Assembly (NCBI GenBank): GCA_947165615.1
Contig: CAMVBD010000053.1
Span: 1-7,604 of the forward strand
Direction of reading: 5' to 3'
DNA from: an uncultured Clostridia bacterium
GTDB taxonomy: Bacteria; Bacillota; Clostridia; Oscillospirales; Acutalibacteraceae
DNA: 7,604 nucleotides
Shown here: positions 1 through 6,183 of the stretch, piece after piece
Layout of the letters: each line of letters opens with the position of its first letter
Position numbering within the stretch: position 1 is the stretch's first letter
Notes under the pieces: generated by a model
Told to the model about the DNA's origin: nothing
The model's input: only the letters and a program-made list of their open reading frames with translations
The model's database searches: none
Made by a program: the position numbers and the translations under genes

Positions 1-76
1 AAAAGTCCCGGATTTGTCAAGTCTTTTTTCAGACGGAGAAACCGCAGGGAATCCATGAAAAGAATCCGAAAAACGC

Positions 77-105
77 TTGCCTTTTTCATTTTCCCATGAT
101 AGAAT
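77..105 (+). promoter_or_regulatory. Sigma-A promoter with extended -10
   Basis: TTGCCT (77-82) is followed after 17 nt by TAGAAT (100-105), with a TGA just before the -10 box (97-99), which makes an extended -10. Transcription would start near 112, about 28 nt before the hydrolase ATG. The -35 box departs from consensus at two positions; the TG extension may compensate. The 76 bases to the left of it hold no gene or clear signal that I can support. Confidence 0.65.
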
Positions 106-139
106 GAAAAAGTGAAATTTCATACAGGAGGGACCCCAT

Positions 140-883
140 ATGAAAAAAATCCTTTCCCTTGCGCTCGTTTTCATTATGCTTATAAGTCTCGGCGCCTTTG
201 CCTTTGCCGAGGAGTCCGAGTCCGTCGTCTGCGGCACGGCCGCACAGGTAATGAATTACGTCATCATCAGCAAAGAAAACCGGGTGCCGATGCGCGTGTT
301 CCCCGCCGTGCTCGAAAAAGACGGCGAAACGAAGGACGTGTACTTTATCAGTCTGCTCGGCGTCAAAGGCAACAGAAAACAGGTCAACAGCGCCAAAAAC
401 CTGCTGCCCGCCGCGTTCAACAAAAAGAATTCCTATGCCGAGTTCGTGGTGGAAACCATCCGCAAGACCATTCCGGAGGGCAGCGCCCTTGTGTTTGCGT
501 GCCACAGCCTCGGCGGCATGGTCGCGCAGGCCTTACGCGCGGACGCGAGACTCGTTGAAAATTACGAGATCGTCAACGTCCTGACCGCAGGCTCTCCGCT
601 GATCCTTGTCAAAACGCCGACGGAGGGCTCGCTGCAGCGCCTTGCGGACAAAAACGACATCATTCCGCTTTTGAGCCCCGCCACCGTCACAAACCTCAGG
701 CAGCATATCAGATCCGCCTCCCGTGAAGACGGCGGCTACGCCTTTGATCCCGACGGCGCGCACAATCTCTCTTATATGCGGGACGACGTCTGGGGCGCCT
801 ATGACGCGCTGGGCGTCAAAAACGGCAGCGCGACCCTGCGTTTTTCGCCGGACGCCATGACCGTTTACGGCGTCGTTGAATAA
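140..883 (+). CDS. Secreted alpha/beta-hydrolase, lipase-like
   Basis: A 247-residue exported protein, probably a serine hydrolase acting on a lipid or other ester outside the membrane; the substrate is unknown. Residues 1-23 form a Sec signal peptide: Lys-Lys, a hydrophobic core, and A-F-A before Glu24. There is no lipobox cysteine. The nucleophile-elbow motif C-H-S-L-G-G has its Ser at residue 123, in the usual G-x-S-x-G setting but with Cys121 in place of the first Gly. Downstream come A-G-S-P (about 152-155) and N-D-I-I-P-L-L-S-P with Asp173. This order resembles class 3 lipases (HSLGG, then GSP, then NDxVP), so Ser123 and Asp173 are the likely catalytic pair. The His is either 189 or 208. 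The start is set by AGGAGGG at 126-132, 7 nt before the ATG. The gene sits alone between its own promoter and terminator. I do not recognise a named gene; the family call is fairly sure and the function open. Confidence 0.75.
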   Translation: MKKILSLALVFIMLISLGAFAFAEESESVVCGTAAQVMNYVIISKENRVPMRVFPAVLEKDGETKDVYFISLLGVKGNRKQVNSAKNLLPAAFNKKNSYAEFVVETIRKTIPEGSALVFACHSLGGMVAQALRADARLVENYEIVNVLTAGSPLILVKTPTEGSLQRLADKNDIIPLLSPATVTNLRQHIRSASREDGGYAFDPDGAHNLSYMRDDVWGAYDALGVKNGSATLRFSPDAMTVYGVVE

Positions 884-903
884 GATTTACCGTTTTATCC
901 GCG

Positions 904-935
904 CAGACCGGTCCCCTGAACCGGTCTGTTTTTTT
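904..935 (+). terminator. Intrinsic terminator of the hydrolase gene
   Basis: A perfect 9-bp stem (904-912 with 920-928, CAGACCGGT/ACCGGTCTG) with a 7-nt loop is followed directly by seven T (929-935). It lies 20 nt past the hydrolase stop codon and just before the next promoter, so the hydrolase is a single-gene unit. Confidence 0.93.
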
Positions 936-964
936 ATAAAAATCAAAAAAAATAAAAATTAGAC

Positions 965-993
965 TTGTACTTTTTATAAATATATATTATAAT
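965..993 (+). promoter_or_regulatory. Sigma-A promoter of the parvulin gene
   Basis: TTGTAC (965-970), a 17-nt AT-rich spacer and a perfect TATAAT (988-993). Transcription should start near 1000. This argues against the GTG at 1004 as the start codon, because it would leave almost no leader, and fits an ATG at 1046 behind a ribosome site. Confidence 0.85.
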
Positions 994-1045
994 ATTCAAT
1001 CGTGTGATAGCATATCCACTACATTTATATGGAAGGTGCATGTAT

Positions 1046-3028
1046 ATGGCAAACGAAAGAACCGAGCGCCCCGTCCGTTCCGATGAGAACGATTACCGCG
1101 CCGAGAGAAAAAAGAGACTTGCGAAAGCCGCGAAACAGAAGTCCAAAAAGAACCGCAATTCGACCGACACGATCGCTGCCCTGATCAAAGTGATCGTCTG
1201 CCTTGCCGTCGTTTTCGCAATTCTTTGGGGACTTTACATTTTCGGCGTTCCGCAGAAGATCCTGCCCGCGCTGAAAGTCGGGGACAGAACGTTTACCGTT
1301 GCGGAATACAATTACTATTATTCCAACGTCTATCAGAGTTACGCGAATCAGGCGAGCCAGATGCAGGAATCCTACGGCTTCAACCTGACCGGCTTTGATT
1401 ACACCAAGAGCCCGGCGGATCAGACCTTCGGGGACGAGACCTTTGACGTCGTCTTCCAGGACAGAGTCAAGTCGATGCTGGAAGAGCAGTGCTACTACAT
1501 CGGTCTTGCAAAAGAAGCCGGCATGGAACTCAGCGAGGAACATCTGGCGGAGATCGACTCCACGATCGAGACCTTTGTGAGCAACGCGCAAAACTCCAAA
1601 ATGTCTCCCGACAGTTATCTGAACGCGATCTATGGAAGAGGCGTGACCAGAAGCGTTCTGCGCAAATGCCTGGAAGAGCAGTTCCTTGCCGAGCAGTATA
1701 AAGAAGAGATGCAGAGCGACACGGCTTCCGAACTGACGGAAGACGCCATTCTTGCCGCTTACGAAAAAGACTCCAAGCTCTATGACAGCGTCGACATCCG
1801 TCTGTTCGGGCTGAGCCTTCCCACGTCCACAGAACCCGCCTCCTCCGAGGAACCCGCCTCTTCCGAAGAAGCGACCTCCGAAGAAGCGACCTCCGAGGAA
1901 GCGACCTCCGAAGAAGCGACCTCCGAAGAAACGACCTCCGAGGAAGCGACCTCCGAAGAAACGACCTCCGAGGAAGCGACCTCCGAAGAACCCGCCTCCG
2001 AAGAACCCGCCTCCGAAGAAACCGCCTCCGAGGAACCCGCCTCCGAAGAAACCGCCTCCGAGGAACCCGCCTCCGAAGAACCCACCTCCGAGGAAGTGGA
2101 TGTTTCGAAACTCACCGGACAGGAAAGACTGGCGTATGAGATGCTTGCACGCGTGACGGATGAAGAGTCCTTTATCAAACTCGCCGAAGAATACGCCGCC
2201 GATGCAGACAAAGAGACCTTTAAGGATCCCGACGCGACCCGTCAGATCGGCGTCAAGTACAACACCATCAAAACGAACTTTGACGAGGAGCTTGCCGATT
2301 GGCTGTTTGCTTCTGACAGACAGGTCGGCGACAAGCGCGTCTGCAAAAACGACAACTACGTATTCGTCATCATGATCTCCAAGACCGCTTACCGTGAGGA
2401 CAGCCCGCTCGTCAGCGCAAGACACGTCCTTATCTCCTTTGAAGAGGTCGCCAAAGAACTGAACGAAGGCGAAGACGCCGACACTTCCGTCAAGGAAGAG
2501 ACCGCCTCCGACGGCACAACGATTTCAAACGAAGGCACGACTTACTCCTCCGCGGTCGTTCTGAAGGCATATGAAGACGCAAAGAAAGTCCTGGACGAAT
2601 ACAACAACGGCGAAAAGACCGAAGACGCCTTTGCCGCGCTCGCCGAGGAATACAGCGACGATACCGCTTCCCTCAAGAGCGACAGCAATACTGTCGGCGG
2701 CGGCCTGTATTCGGACATTACGAAGGGCCAGATGGTCGCTCCGTTTGAGAACTGGGTCTATGACGCAGCCCGCAAGACCGGCGACGTCGGCATCGTTATG
2801 ACGAGATACGGCTGGCACGTGATGTACTTTGTCGGCGCGCACGAAGAGGCGTCCTGGAAAGAGAGCGTCCGCACCGCGCTTGCGACCGAAAAACAGACCG
2901 AAGCCGAAGAAGCCGCAAAGGCCGCTTACGAAGGCACCGCAAAGGATTCTCTTTGCATCGCCTGGGCCAAAAAGACTTCCCTTTCTCAGATCGAGAAACT
3001 GATCTCCCGCAATTACAGCAGCAACTGA
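1046..3028 (+). CDS. Membrane-anchored PrsA/SurA-like peptidyl-prolyl isomerase
   Basis: A 660-residue extracytoplasmic foldase that should assist folding of exported proteins at the outer face of the membrane. Residues 1-42 are a strongly basic, charged cytoplasmic tail. About 43-68 is one transmembrane helix, an uncleaved anchor in place of the lipobox of classical PrsA. About 85-240 is a SurA-N-like helical chaperone region beginning near Y-N-Y-Y-Y (from 88). About 250-445 looks like a degenerate parvulin domain interrupted by a Ser/Glu-rich repeat (263-349). About 458-597 is a good parvulin (PPIC) domain: A-R-H-V-L-I-S with His460, then F-A-A-L-A-E-E-Y-S-D-D, G-G-G-L, G-Q-M-V-A-P-F, and Y-G-W-H-V with His591. 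The start is ATG 1046: GGAAGGTG (1031-1038) ends 7 nt upstream, whereas ATG 1040 is too close and GTG 1004 lies at the expected transcript start. The gene is monocistronic and converges on the beta-galactosidase gene. The parvulin assignment is firm; client proteins are unknown. Confidence 0.88.
   Translation: MANERTERPVRSDENDYRAERKKRLAKAAKQKSKKNRNSTDTIAALIKVIVCLAVVFAILWGLYIFGVPQKILPALKVGDRTFTVAEYNYYYSNVYQSYANQASQMQESYGFNLTGFDYTKSPADQTFGDETFDVVFQDRVKSMLEEQCYYIGLAKEAGMELSEEHLAEIDSTIETFVSNAQNSKMSPDSYLNAIYGRGVTRSVLRKCLEEQFLAEQYKEEMQSDTASELTEDAILAAYEKDSKLYDSVDIRLFGLSLPTSTEPASSEEPASSEEATSEEATSEEATSEEATSEETTSEEATSEETTSEEATSEEPASEEPASEETASEEPASEETASEEPASEEPTSEEVDVSKLTGQERLAYEMLARVTDEESFIKLAEEYAADADKETFKDPDATRQIGVKYNTIKTNFDEELADWLFASDRQVGDKRVCKNDNYVFVIMISKTAYREDSPLVSARHVLISFEEVAKELNEGEDADTSVKEETASDGTTISNEGTTYSSAVVLKAYEDAKKVLDEYNNGEKTEDAFAALAEEYSDDTASLKSDSNTVGGGLYSDITKGQMVAPFENWVYDAARKTGDVGIVMTRYGWHVMYFVGAHEEASWKESVRTALATEKQTEAEEAAKAAYEGTAKDSLCIAWAKKTSLSQIEKLISRNYSSN
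1832..2092 (+). repeat. In-frame 15-bp tandem repeat array coding Ser/Glu-rich linker
   Basis: The array has two 18-bp units (coding E-P-A-S-S-E) and then 15 units of 15 bp, all in frame: 261 bp, 87 residues. The 15-bp units code E-A-T-S-E, E-T-T-S-E, E-P-A-S-E, E-T-A-S-E or E-P-T-S-E. Left-hand units are mostly EATSE/ETTSE and right-hand ones EPASE/ETASE, which suggests two waves of local duplication. The linker is highly acidic, lacks hydrophobic residues, and should be disordered and extended. Unit number is likely to vary between strains by slippage or recombination. The array produces long spurious open frames on the other strand. Confidence 0.95.
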
Positions 3029-3043
3029 GAACCAGCAACAGCA

Positions 3044-3072
3044 AAAAGGACCGTTTCAAAAACGGTCCTTTT
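3044..3072. terminator. Bidirectional terminator between convergent genes
   Basis: A perfect 13-bp stem (3044-3056 with 3060-3072, AAAAGGACCGTTT/AAACGGTCCTTTT) has a 3-nt loop. The stem's own A and T ends supply a U-tract in both directions: TTTT, then C and ATTTTTATTTT rightward; TTTT plus one more T leftward. It lies 15 nt after the parvulin stop and 21 nt after the beta-galactosidase stop on the opposite strand, so it probably ends both transcripts. Confidence 0.9.
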
Positions 3073-3093
3073 CATTTTTATTTTGTAATCAGA

Positions 3094-4848
3094 TCAACCG
3101 AGATCCGGCGTATCGCAGAATTCGATCTGCGGCTTTTTGAAGCCTTCCGTTTCCAGCACCGTAATGCGGTTATCCCCGGGCTGCAGCCAAGTGGCGGGAC
3201 AGTAGGCGGTCTTTTGCGGGCCGACCTCCCAATAGCGGGAAAGCGCGCGGCCGTTTACAAAGACGACGCCTTTTTTGAAGCCCGGGAGTTTTACGAACGT
3301 GTCCTGCGGCAGGCCGTCGATTTTCAGCGTCCCACGCAGCAGAAGCGGCCGTTTTTCAAAGCGGATGCGGTCGTTTGCTTGGAATTCGGCGTCGTCGACG
3401 TTTGTCAGCGGCAGCGGGAAGTTGTCCCAATTGTACAAAAACTGCTGTCCGAGGAGCGCGGGACCGAGCAGTCCCTTGCGATCCCACATTTCGGCGCCGT
3501 AATTGACGCGCCCCATGTTTTCGACAAGGACCGTCAGCGTCAGGCCCTCCGGCGGGATCTCCAGTTCCAGGCGCCGTTTTTTGTCGTTGCGGTAGCATAC
3601 GCCGAGAAAACGGTCGTCGGCAAATACCCAGGCGCGGTCGCGCACCTCCAGATGCAAGTGCTGTTTTTCACGCGGGCCGCGTATAAACGTGCGGTAACAA
3701 ACAAAGCCGTATCCCTGATCCAGCGCCTCCATCGTCAGCGGCGTCACGCTTTTGACCGGGACGGAAAGCAGCGAAAGGTTATCGAGCAGATCCGCGGTTT
3801 CGGTCAGTTGCAGGGTACCGTAAGCATAACGCGGGATCTCGAACGGCAGCGGCGTATCGTTTTCATACCCTCTTGCCGCGAGTGTCTCTTTGAACCGGAA
3901 GTATTTCGGCGTCAGACCGCCGTATTCGTTGATCGGCGCGTCGTCGTCATAACTGTTGACGGTCGGCTGGTATTCGTCATAGCAGTTTGCGCCGTTCATA
4001 AAGCCGAAGTTTGTGCCGCCGTGCATCATATAGACCGAGACGCTGCCGCCCGCGTCCAGAATCTCCGCGAGACCTTTTGCGGCGTCGTCCGCGTCGCGGG
4101 AGTGATGCTCCTCGGTCCAGTGGTCAAACCAGCCGTTCCAGTATTCCGCGCACATCAGGGGTTCGTCCACGGGACGGTGACGACGCAGCGTTTTGAAATT
4201 CTGCGTCGCTTTGGAACCGAAATTGCAGGTCGCAAGCACCTCGGGAAGGGTCCCGCCCGTCAGCATCCAGTCGGACGCGCCGTCGGAGGTAAACAGCAGA
4301 CAGTCGATCCCGTACCGGCGCAGCATGTCGGCAAGGATGCGCAGATATTCGCTGTCGTCGCCGAAACTGCCGTACTCGTTTTCCACCTGCACCATGAGGA
4401 CCGGACCGCCCACAGTGCACTGCGCGGCGGCGATGATGGGGATCAGGCGAGAAAACCAGCGGTCCACCTTGGAGAGATACAGCGGGTCAGCGCAGCGAAG
4501 GCGCAGATTTTCATATTTTAAGAGCCACCACGGAAAGCCGCCGAATTCCCATTCGGAACAGATATAGGGGCCGGGCCGCACAATGGCGTGCAGCCCAAGC
4601 TCGGCAATGAGCTCGAGATAAGCGGCAAGATCCAAGTCGCCGGAAAAATCGAACTCCCCTTCCCGCGGCTCGTGCAGGTTCCACGGGACGTAGGTCTCGA
4701 CGGTATTGAAGCCGCAGGCCTTGATCTTCAGCAGCCGGTCCCGCCAGTATTCGCGCGGGACGCGGAAATAATGCATAGCGCCGGCAACGACGCGAAAGGG
4801 CTGACCGTCCAGAAAAAACCGGTCTCCCCGGATCACAAACTCACTCAT
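3094..4848 (-). CDS. Cytoplasmic GH35 beta-galactosidase
   Basis: A 584-residue glycoside hydrolase family 35 enzyme that should release terminal beta-galactose from oligosaccharides with retention of configuration. The family signatures are clear: G-A-M-H-Y-F-R-V-P (23-31), N-T-V-E-T-Y-V-P-W-N-L-H-E-P (48-61), R-P-G-P-Y-I-C-S-E-W (91-100) and G-G-F-P-W-W-L (103-109). V-Q-V-E-N-E-Y-G holds the acid/base Glu158 and A-E-Y-W-N-G-W-F-D-H-W the nucleophile Glu235. M-M-H-G-G-T-N-F-G-F follows (274-283). A TIM barrel covers about 1-325, and beta-sandwich domains follow, including the typical F-V-N-G-R-x-L-S-R-Y-W (530-540). Length matches short bacterial GH35 enzymes (about 580-600). No signal peptide is seen, so the substrate must be imported. 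GGAGG (4857-4861, minus strand) lies 8 nt before the ATG. The start overlaps the end of the WYL regulator by 8 nt, so translation is probably coupled. The exact linkage (for example beta-1,3) cannot be read from sequence. Confidence 0.96.
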   Translation of the reverse strand: MSEFVIRGDRFFLDGQPFRVVAGAMHYFRVPREYWRDRLLKIKACGFNTVETYVPWNLHEPREGEFDFSGDLDLAAYLELIAELGLHAIVRPGPYICSEWEFGGFPWWLLKYENLRLRCADPLYLSKVDRWFSRLIPIIAAAQCTVGGPVLMVQVENEYGSFGDDSEYLRILADMLRRYGIDCLLFTSDGASDWMLTGGTLPEVLATCNFGSKATQNFKTLRRHRPVDEPLMCAEYWNGWFDHWTEEHHSRDADDAAKGLAEILDAGGSVSVYMMHGGTNFGFMNGANCYDEYQPTVNSYDDDAPINEYGGLTPKYFRFKETLAARGYENDTPLPFEIPRYAYGTLQLTETADLLDNLSLLSVPVKSVTPLTMEALDQGYGFVCYRTFIRGPREKQHLHLEVRDRAWVFADDRFLGVCYRNDKKRRLELEIPPEGLTLTVLVENMGRVNYGAEMWDRKGLLGPALLGQQFLYNWDNFPLPLTNVDDAEFQANDRIRFEKRPLLLRGTLKIDGLPQDTFVKLPGFKKGVVFVNGRALSRYWEVGPQKTAYCPATWLQPGDNRITVLETEGFKKPQIEFCDTPDLG

Positions 4849-5887
4849 TCTTGTTTCCTCCGTCGGGTTTTGCGTTTTCAGCGGGATCGTCGTAATTCCG
4901 GACGACCTCGAGCGCGAGATCCTTTACCATGTTTTTGAGTTCCGTCGGAAAAACGACGGTGACCTGACTGCCGAACTGCATGATCCACGTCGCGACACCC
5001 TTGTTGATGGCGACCTCCGTGCGCAGAAGAAAATGATCCTCGTCAAAGGCCCTTGTGTTGACGCGGTCCCCAAAGCGGTCCAGCATGGGTTCCAGCACCC
5101 CGTTTTCGCACTTGAGTTCCACGCTTTCGAGTTTTCCGCTGAACATATTGAAATGCTTGGCGGCGTAATCCGCGGCGTCAAAGCGGTCGCGGTATGGGGA
5201 CACCTCGTTCATCCAGCGCACCTTTTTATCCAGGATCTCCATCTTTGTGATGCGGTCCAGCCGCAGGTGCATCAGGTTGTCGTATTTCTCGTTATTGGCG
5301 ACAAGATAATAATGATCGTCCGCCCAGATGAGAGCGTAGGGGCTGAGTATGTGCGTCCTTGTCTCCTTGACCGCAGCAAATTTTTCGTCAATGCGGCGTC
5401 TTGTATATTCGACGCGCACTTTTTTGCCGGCTTTGATGGCGGTGTCCAGCCCGTCGATGACGCGGTAGATGGCCTCGTTTTTACTCTTGTTGCGGTTTTC
5501 GATGTACACCTGCTGCTTAAGAAGGCCAGCCTGATGGATGCTTGTCTCGGCTTCGAGTTTCGCAAGCAGTTCTTTGGTTTTGGAATACGTGATAAATTTT
5601 GCCGACTGGACGGCGTCCAGCAGCAGACGGAGTTCCGGCAGTTGGTAATCACCGGACGCCAGAAAGTAACCGTGCTTGGGCGTCCTCGCTTTGATGATGT
5701 CCATGCCGTAGTCCATCAGGACGTCGATATCGTTGTAAATGCTTTTCCGCTCGCACTCCAGGCCGTAGATGTTGCGGAGTTTTTCCTCGATCTCGGCGGC
5801 GTTCAGGACGTGCTGTTCGTCGGTATATTTGATCAGAATATCCCGGATATACAGAAGTTTGAGTTTGGAGTTCAGTTTTCCGGCCAT
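4841..5887 (-). CDS. WYL-domain transcriptional regulator
   Basis: A 348-residue cytoplasmic DNA-binding regulator of the HTH-WYL-WCX type. Residues about 8-65 form a winged helix-turn-helix with L-N-A-A-E-I-E-E-K-L and E-R-K-S-I-Y-N-D-I-D-V-L. About 140-220 is the WYL domain: V-R-V-E-Y near 157-161, S-P-Y-A-L-I-W at 182-188, Y-Y-L-V-A at 193-197 where the name-giving W-Y-L would be (Trp replaced by Tyr), and L-R-L-D-R-I at 208-213. About 253-335 is the C-terminal WCX extension. WYL domains are ligand sensors; the ligand here is unknown. The start is ATG 5887, because GGAGGGG (5893-5899, minus strand) lies 5 nt upstream. The longer frame from 5950 would begin upstream of the promoter's own -10 box. 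It is first in an operon with the GH35 gene (8-nt overlap), so a role in controlling that operon is the simplest inference. Confidence 0.9.
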   Translation of the reverse strand: MAGKLNSKLKLLYIRDILIKYTDEQHVLNAAEIEEKLRNIYGLECERKSIYNDIDVLMDYGMDIIKARTPKHGYFLASGDYQLPELRLLLDAVQSAKFITYSKTKELLAKLEAETSIHQAGLLKQQVYIENRNKSKNEAIYRVIDGLDTAIKAGKKVRVEYTRRRIDEKFAAVKETRTHILSPYALIWADDHYYLVANNEKYDNLMHLRLDRITKMEILDKKVRWMNEVSPYRDRFDAADYAAKHFNMFSGKLESVELKCENGVLEPMLDRFGDRVNTRAFDEDHFLLRTEVAINKGVATWIMQFGSQVTVVFPTELKNMVKDLALEVVRNYDDPAENAKPDGGNKNE

Positions 5888-5918
5888 GGCGACCCCTCCG
5901 ACTGCTTTATTTGTTTCC

Positions 5919-5947
5919 ATTATACCGAAAAACACTTGACAATTCAA
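5919..5947 (-). promoter_or_regulatory. Sigma-A promoter of the WYL/beta-galactosidase operon
   Basis: On the minus strand, TTGAAT (5942-5947), a 17-nt spacer and a perfect TATAAT (5919-5924). Transcription should start near 5912, giving a leader of about 25 nt to ATG 5887. Its -35 box directly abuts the -35 box of the rightward ribU promoter, so the two polymerase sites overlap. Confidence 0.82.
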
Positions 5948-5963
5948 CACTTTGTGCTACAAT
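5936..5963 (+). promoter_or_regulatory. Sigma-A promoter of the ribU riboswitch transcript
   Basis: A perfect TTGACA (5936-5941), a 16-nt spacer and TACAAT (5958-5963) with TGC just before it (5955-5957), an extended -10. The expected start near 5970 places the first transcribed bases exactly at the 5' strand of riboswitch helix P1, which supports both calls. Confidence 0.88.
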
Positions 5964-5973
5964 AATTACAGAA

Positions 5974-6080
5974 ATCTTCGGGGCGGGGTGCAATTCCCCA
6001 CCGGCGGTACAGTCCGCAAGCCTTTTTGGTTGATTCGGTGAAATTCCGAAACCGACGGTATAGTCCGGATGGGAGAAGAT
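5974..6080 (+). ncRNA. FMN riboswitch (RFN element)
   Basis: This is the aptamer that binds flavin mononucleotide. It closes with P1 ATCTTC (5974-5979) / GAAGAT (6075-6080). Between these it shows the conserved RFN blocks in order: a GGGGTGCAATTCCCC hairpin, ACCGGCGGTACAGTCCGC, a variable helix, GAAACCGACGGTATAGTCC, and GGATGGGAGAAGA at the 3' side. FMN binding should lower expression of the riboflavin transporter immediately downstream. The promoter at 5936-5963 starts transcription a few bases before it. Confidence 0.96.
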
Positions 6081-6116
6081 CATACCGGTTTGCTTTTTTC
6101 AAAACTTCGTATGAGC

Positions 6117-6177
6117 GGCCCCGCGAGCATTCGCGGGGCTATTATCTTGAAGATTTCCGAATTCCATTTTGGAGGTC
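6117..6177 (+). promoter_or_regulatory. Expression platform of the FMN riboswitch, with RBS-masking segment
   Basis: Two elements lie between the aptamer and ribU. First, a strong GC hairpin: 6118-6126 pairs with 6131-6139 (GCCCCGCGA/TCGCGGGGC, loop GCAT), closed by a G-T wobble at 6117/6140. It is followed by ATTATCTTGA, so there is no real U-tract. Second, GATTTCC (6152-6158) can pair with GGAGGTC (6171-6177; two G-U pairs), hiding the ribU Shine-Dalgarno GGAGG (6171-6175). The overlapping segment GAAGATTTC (6149-6157) is a perfect complement of GAAATCTTC (5971-5979), the 5' strand of P1. The pairings are mutually exclusive, as expected of a translational switch. The complementarities are directly visible; the mechanism is inferred. 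Confidence 0.62.
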
Positions 6178-6183
6178 AAAGAA

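Noticed and set aside
15..38. Short hairpin and T run near the left edge as the terminator of an upstream gene
   Set aside because: Only a 4-bp GTCT/AGAC stem with a T-rich loop; too weak to support.
1004..1045. GTG 1004 or ATG 1040 as start of the parvulin
   Set aside because: The GTG is at the predicted transcript start, with no ribosome site; ATG 1040 is only 1 nt from the Shine-Dalgarno-like GGAAGGTG. ATG 1046 has proper spacing.
1832..2092. Possible CRISPR array
   Set aside because: The units are 15-18 bp, directly adjoining with no spacers, and stay in frame inside a protein; this is a coding tandem repeat.
1025..2425. Long minus-strand frame (466 codons, Gly/Phe-rich) opposite the parvulin gene, and a second one at 1780-2211
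   Set aside because: Both are mirror images of the 15-bp repeat array, which keeps the opposite frames open. They have no ribosome site or promoter, and the composition is just the repeat read backwards.
2953..4521. Plus-strand frame of 522 codons opposite the beta-galactosidase gene
   Set aside because: The minus-strand frame has full GH35 motifs with both catalytic Glu residues; the plus frame shows no recognisable family and runs across the terminator.
5888..5950. Longer WYL protein starting at 5950
   Set aside because: The 5' extension overlaps the operon's -35 and -10 boxes and would not be transcribed from them; ATG 5887 has an excellent ribosome site.
5033..5965. Plus-strand frame of 310 codons opposite the WYL gene
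   Set aside because: It is a shadow of a gene with clear HTH and WYL motifs, runs through both promoters, and has no start signal.
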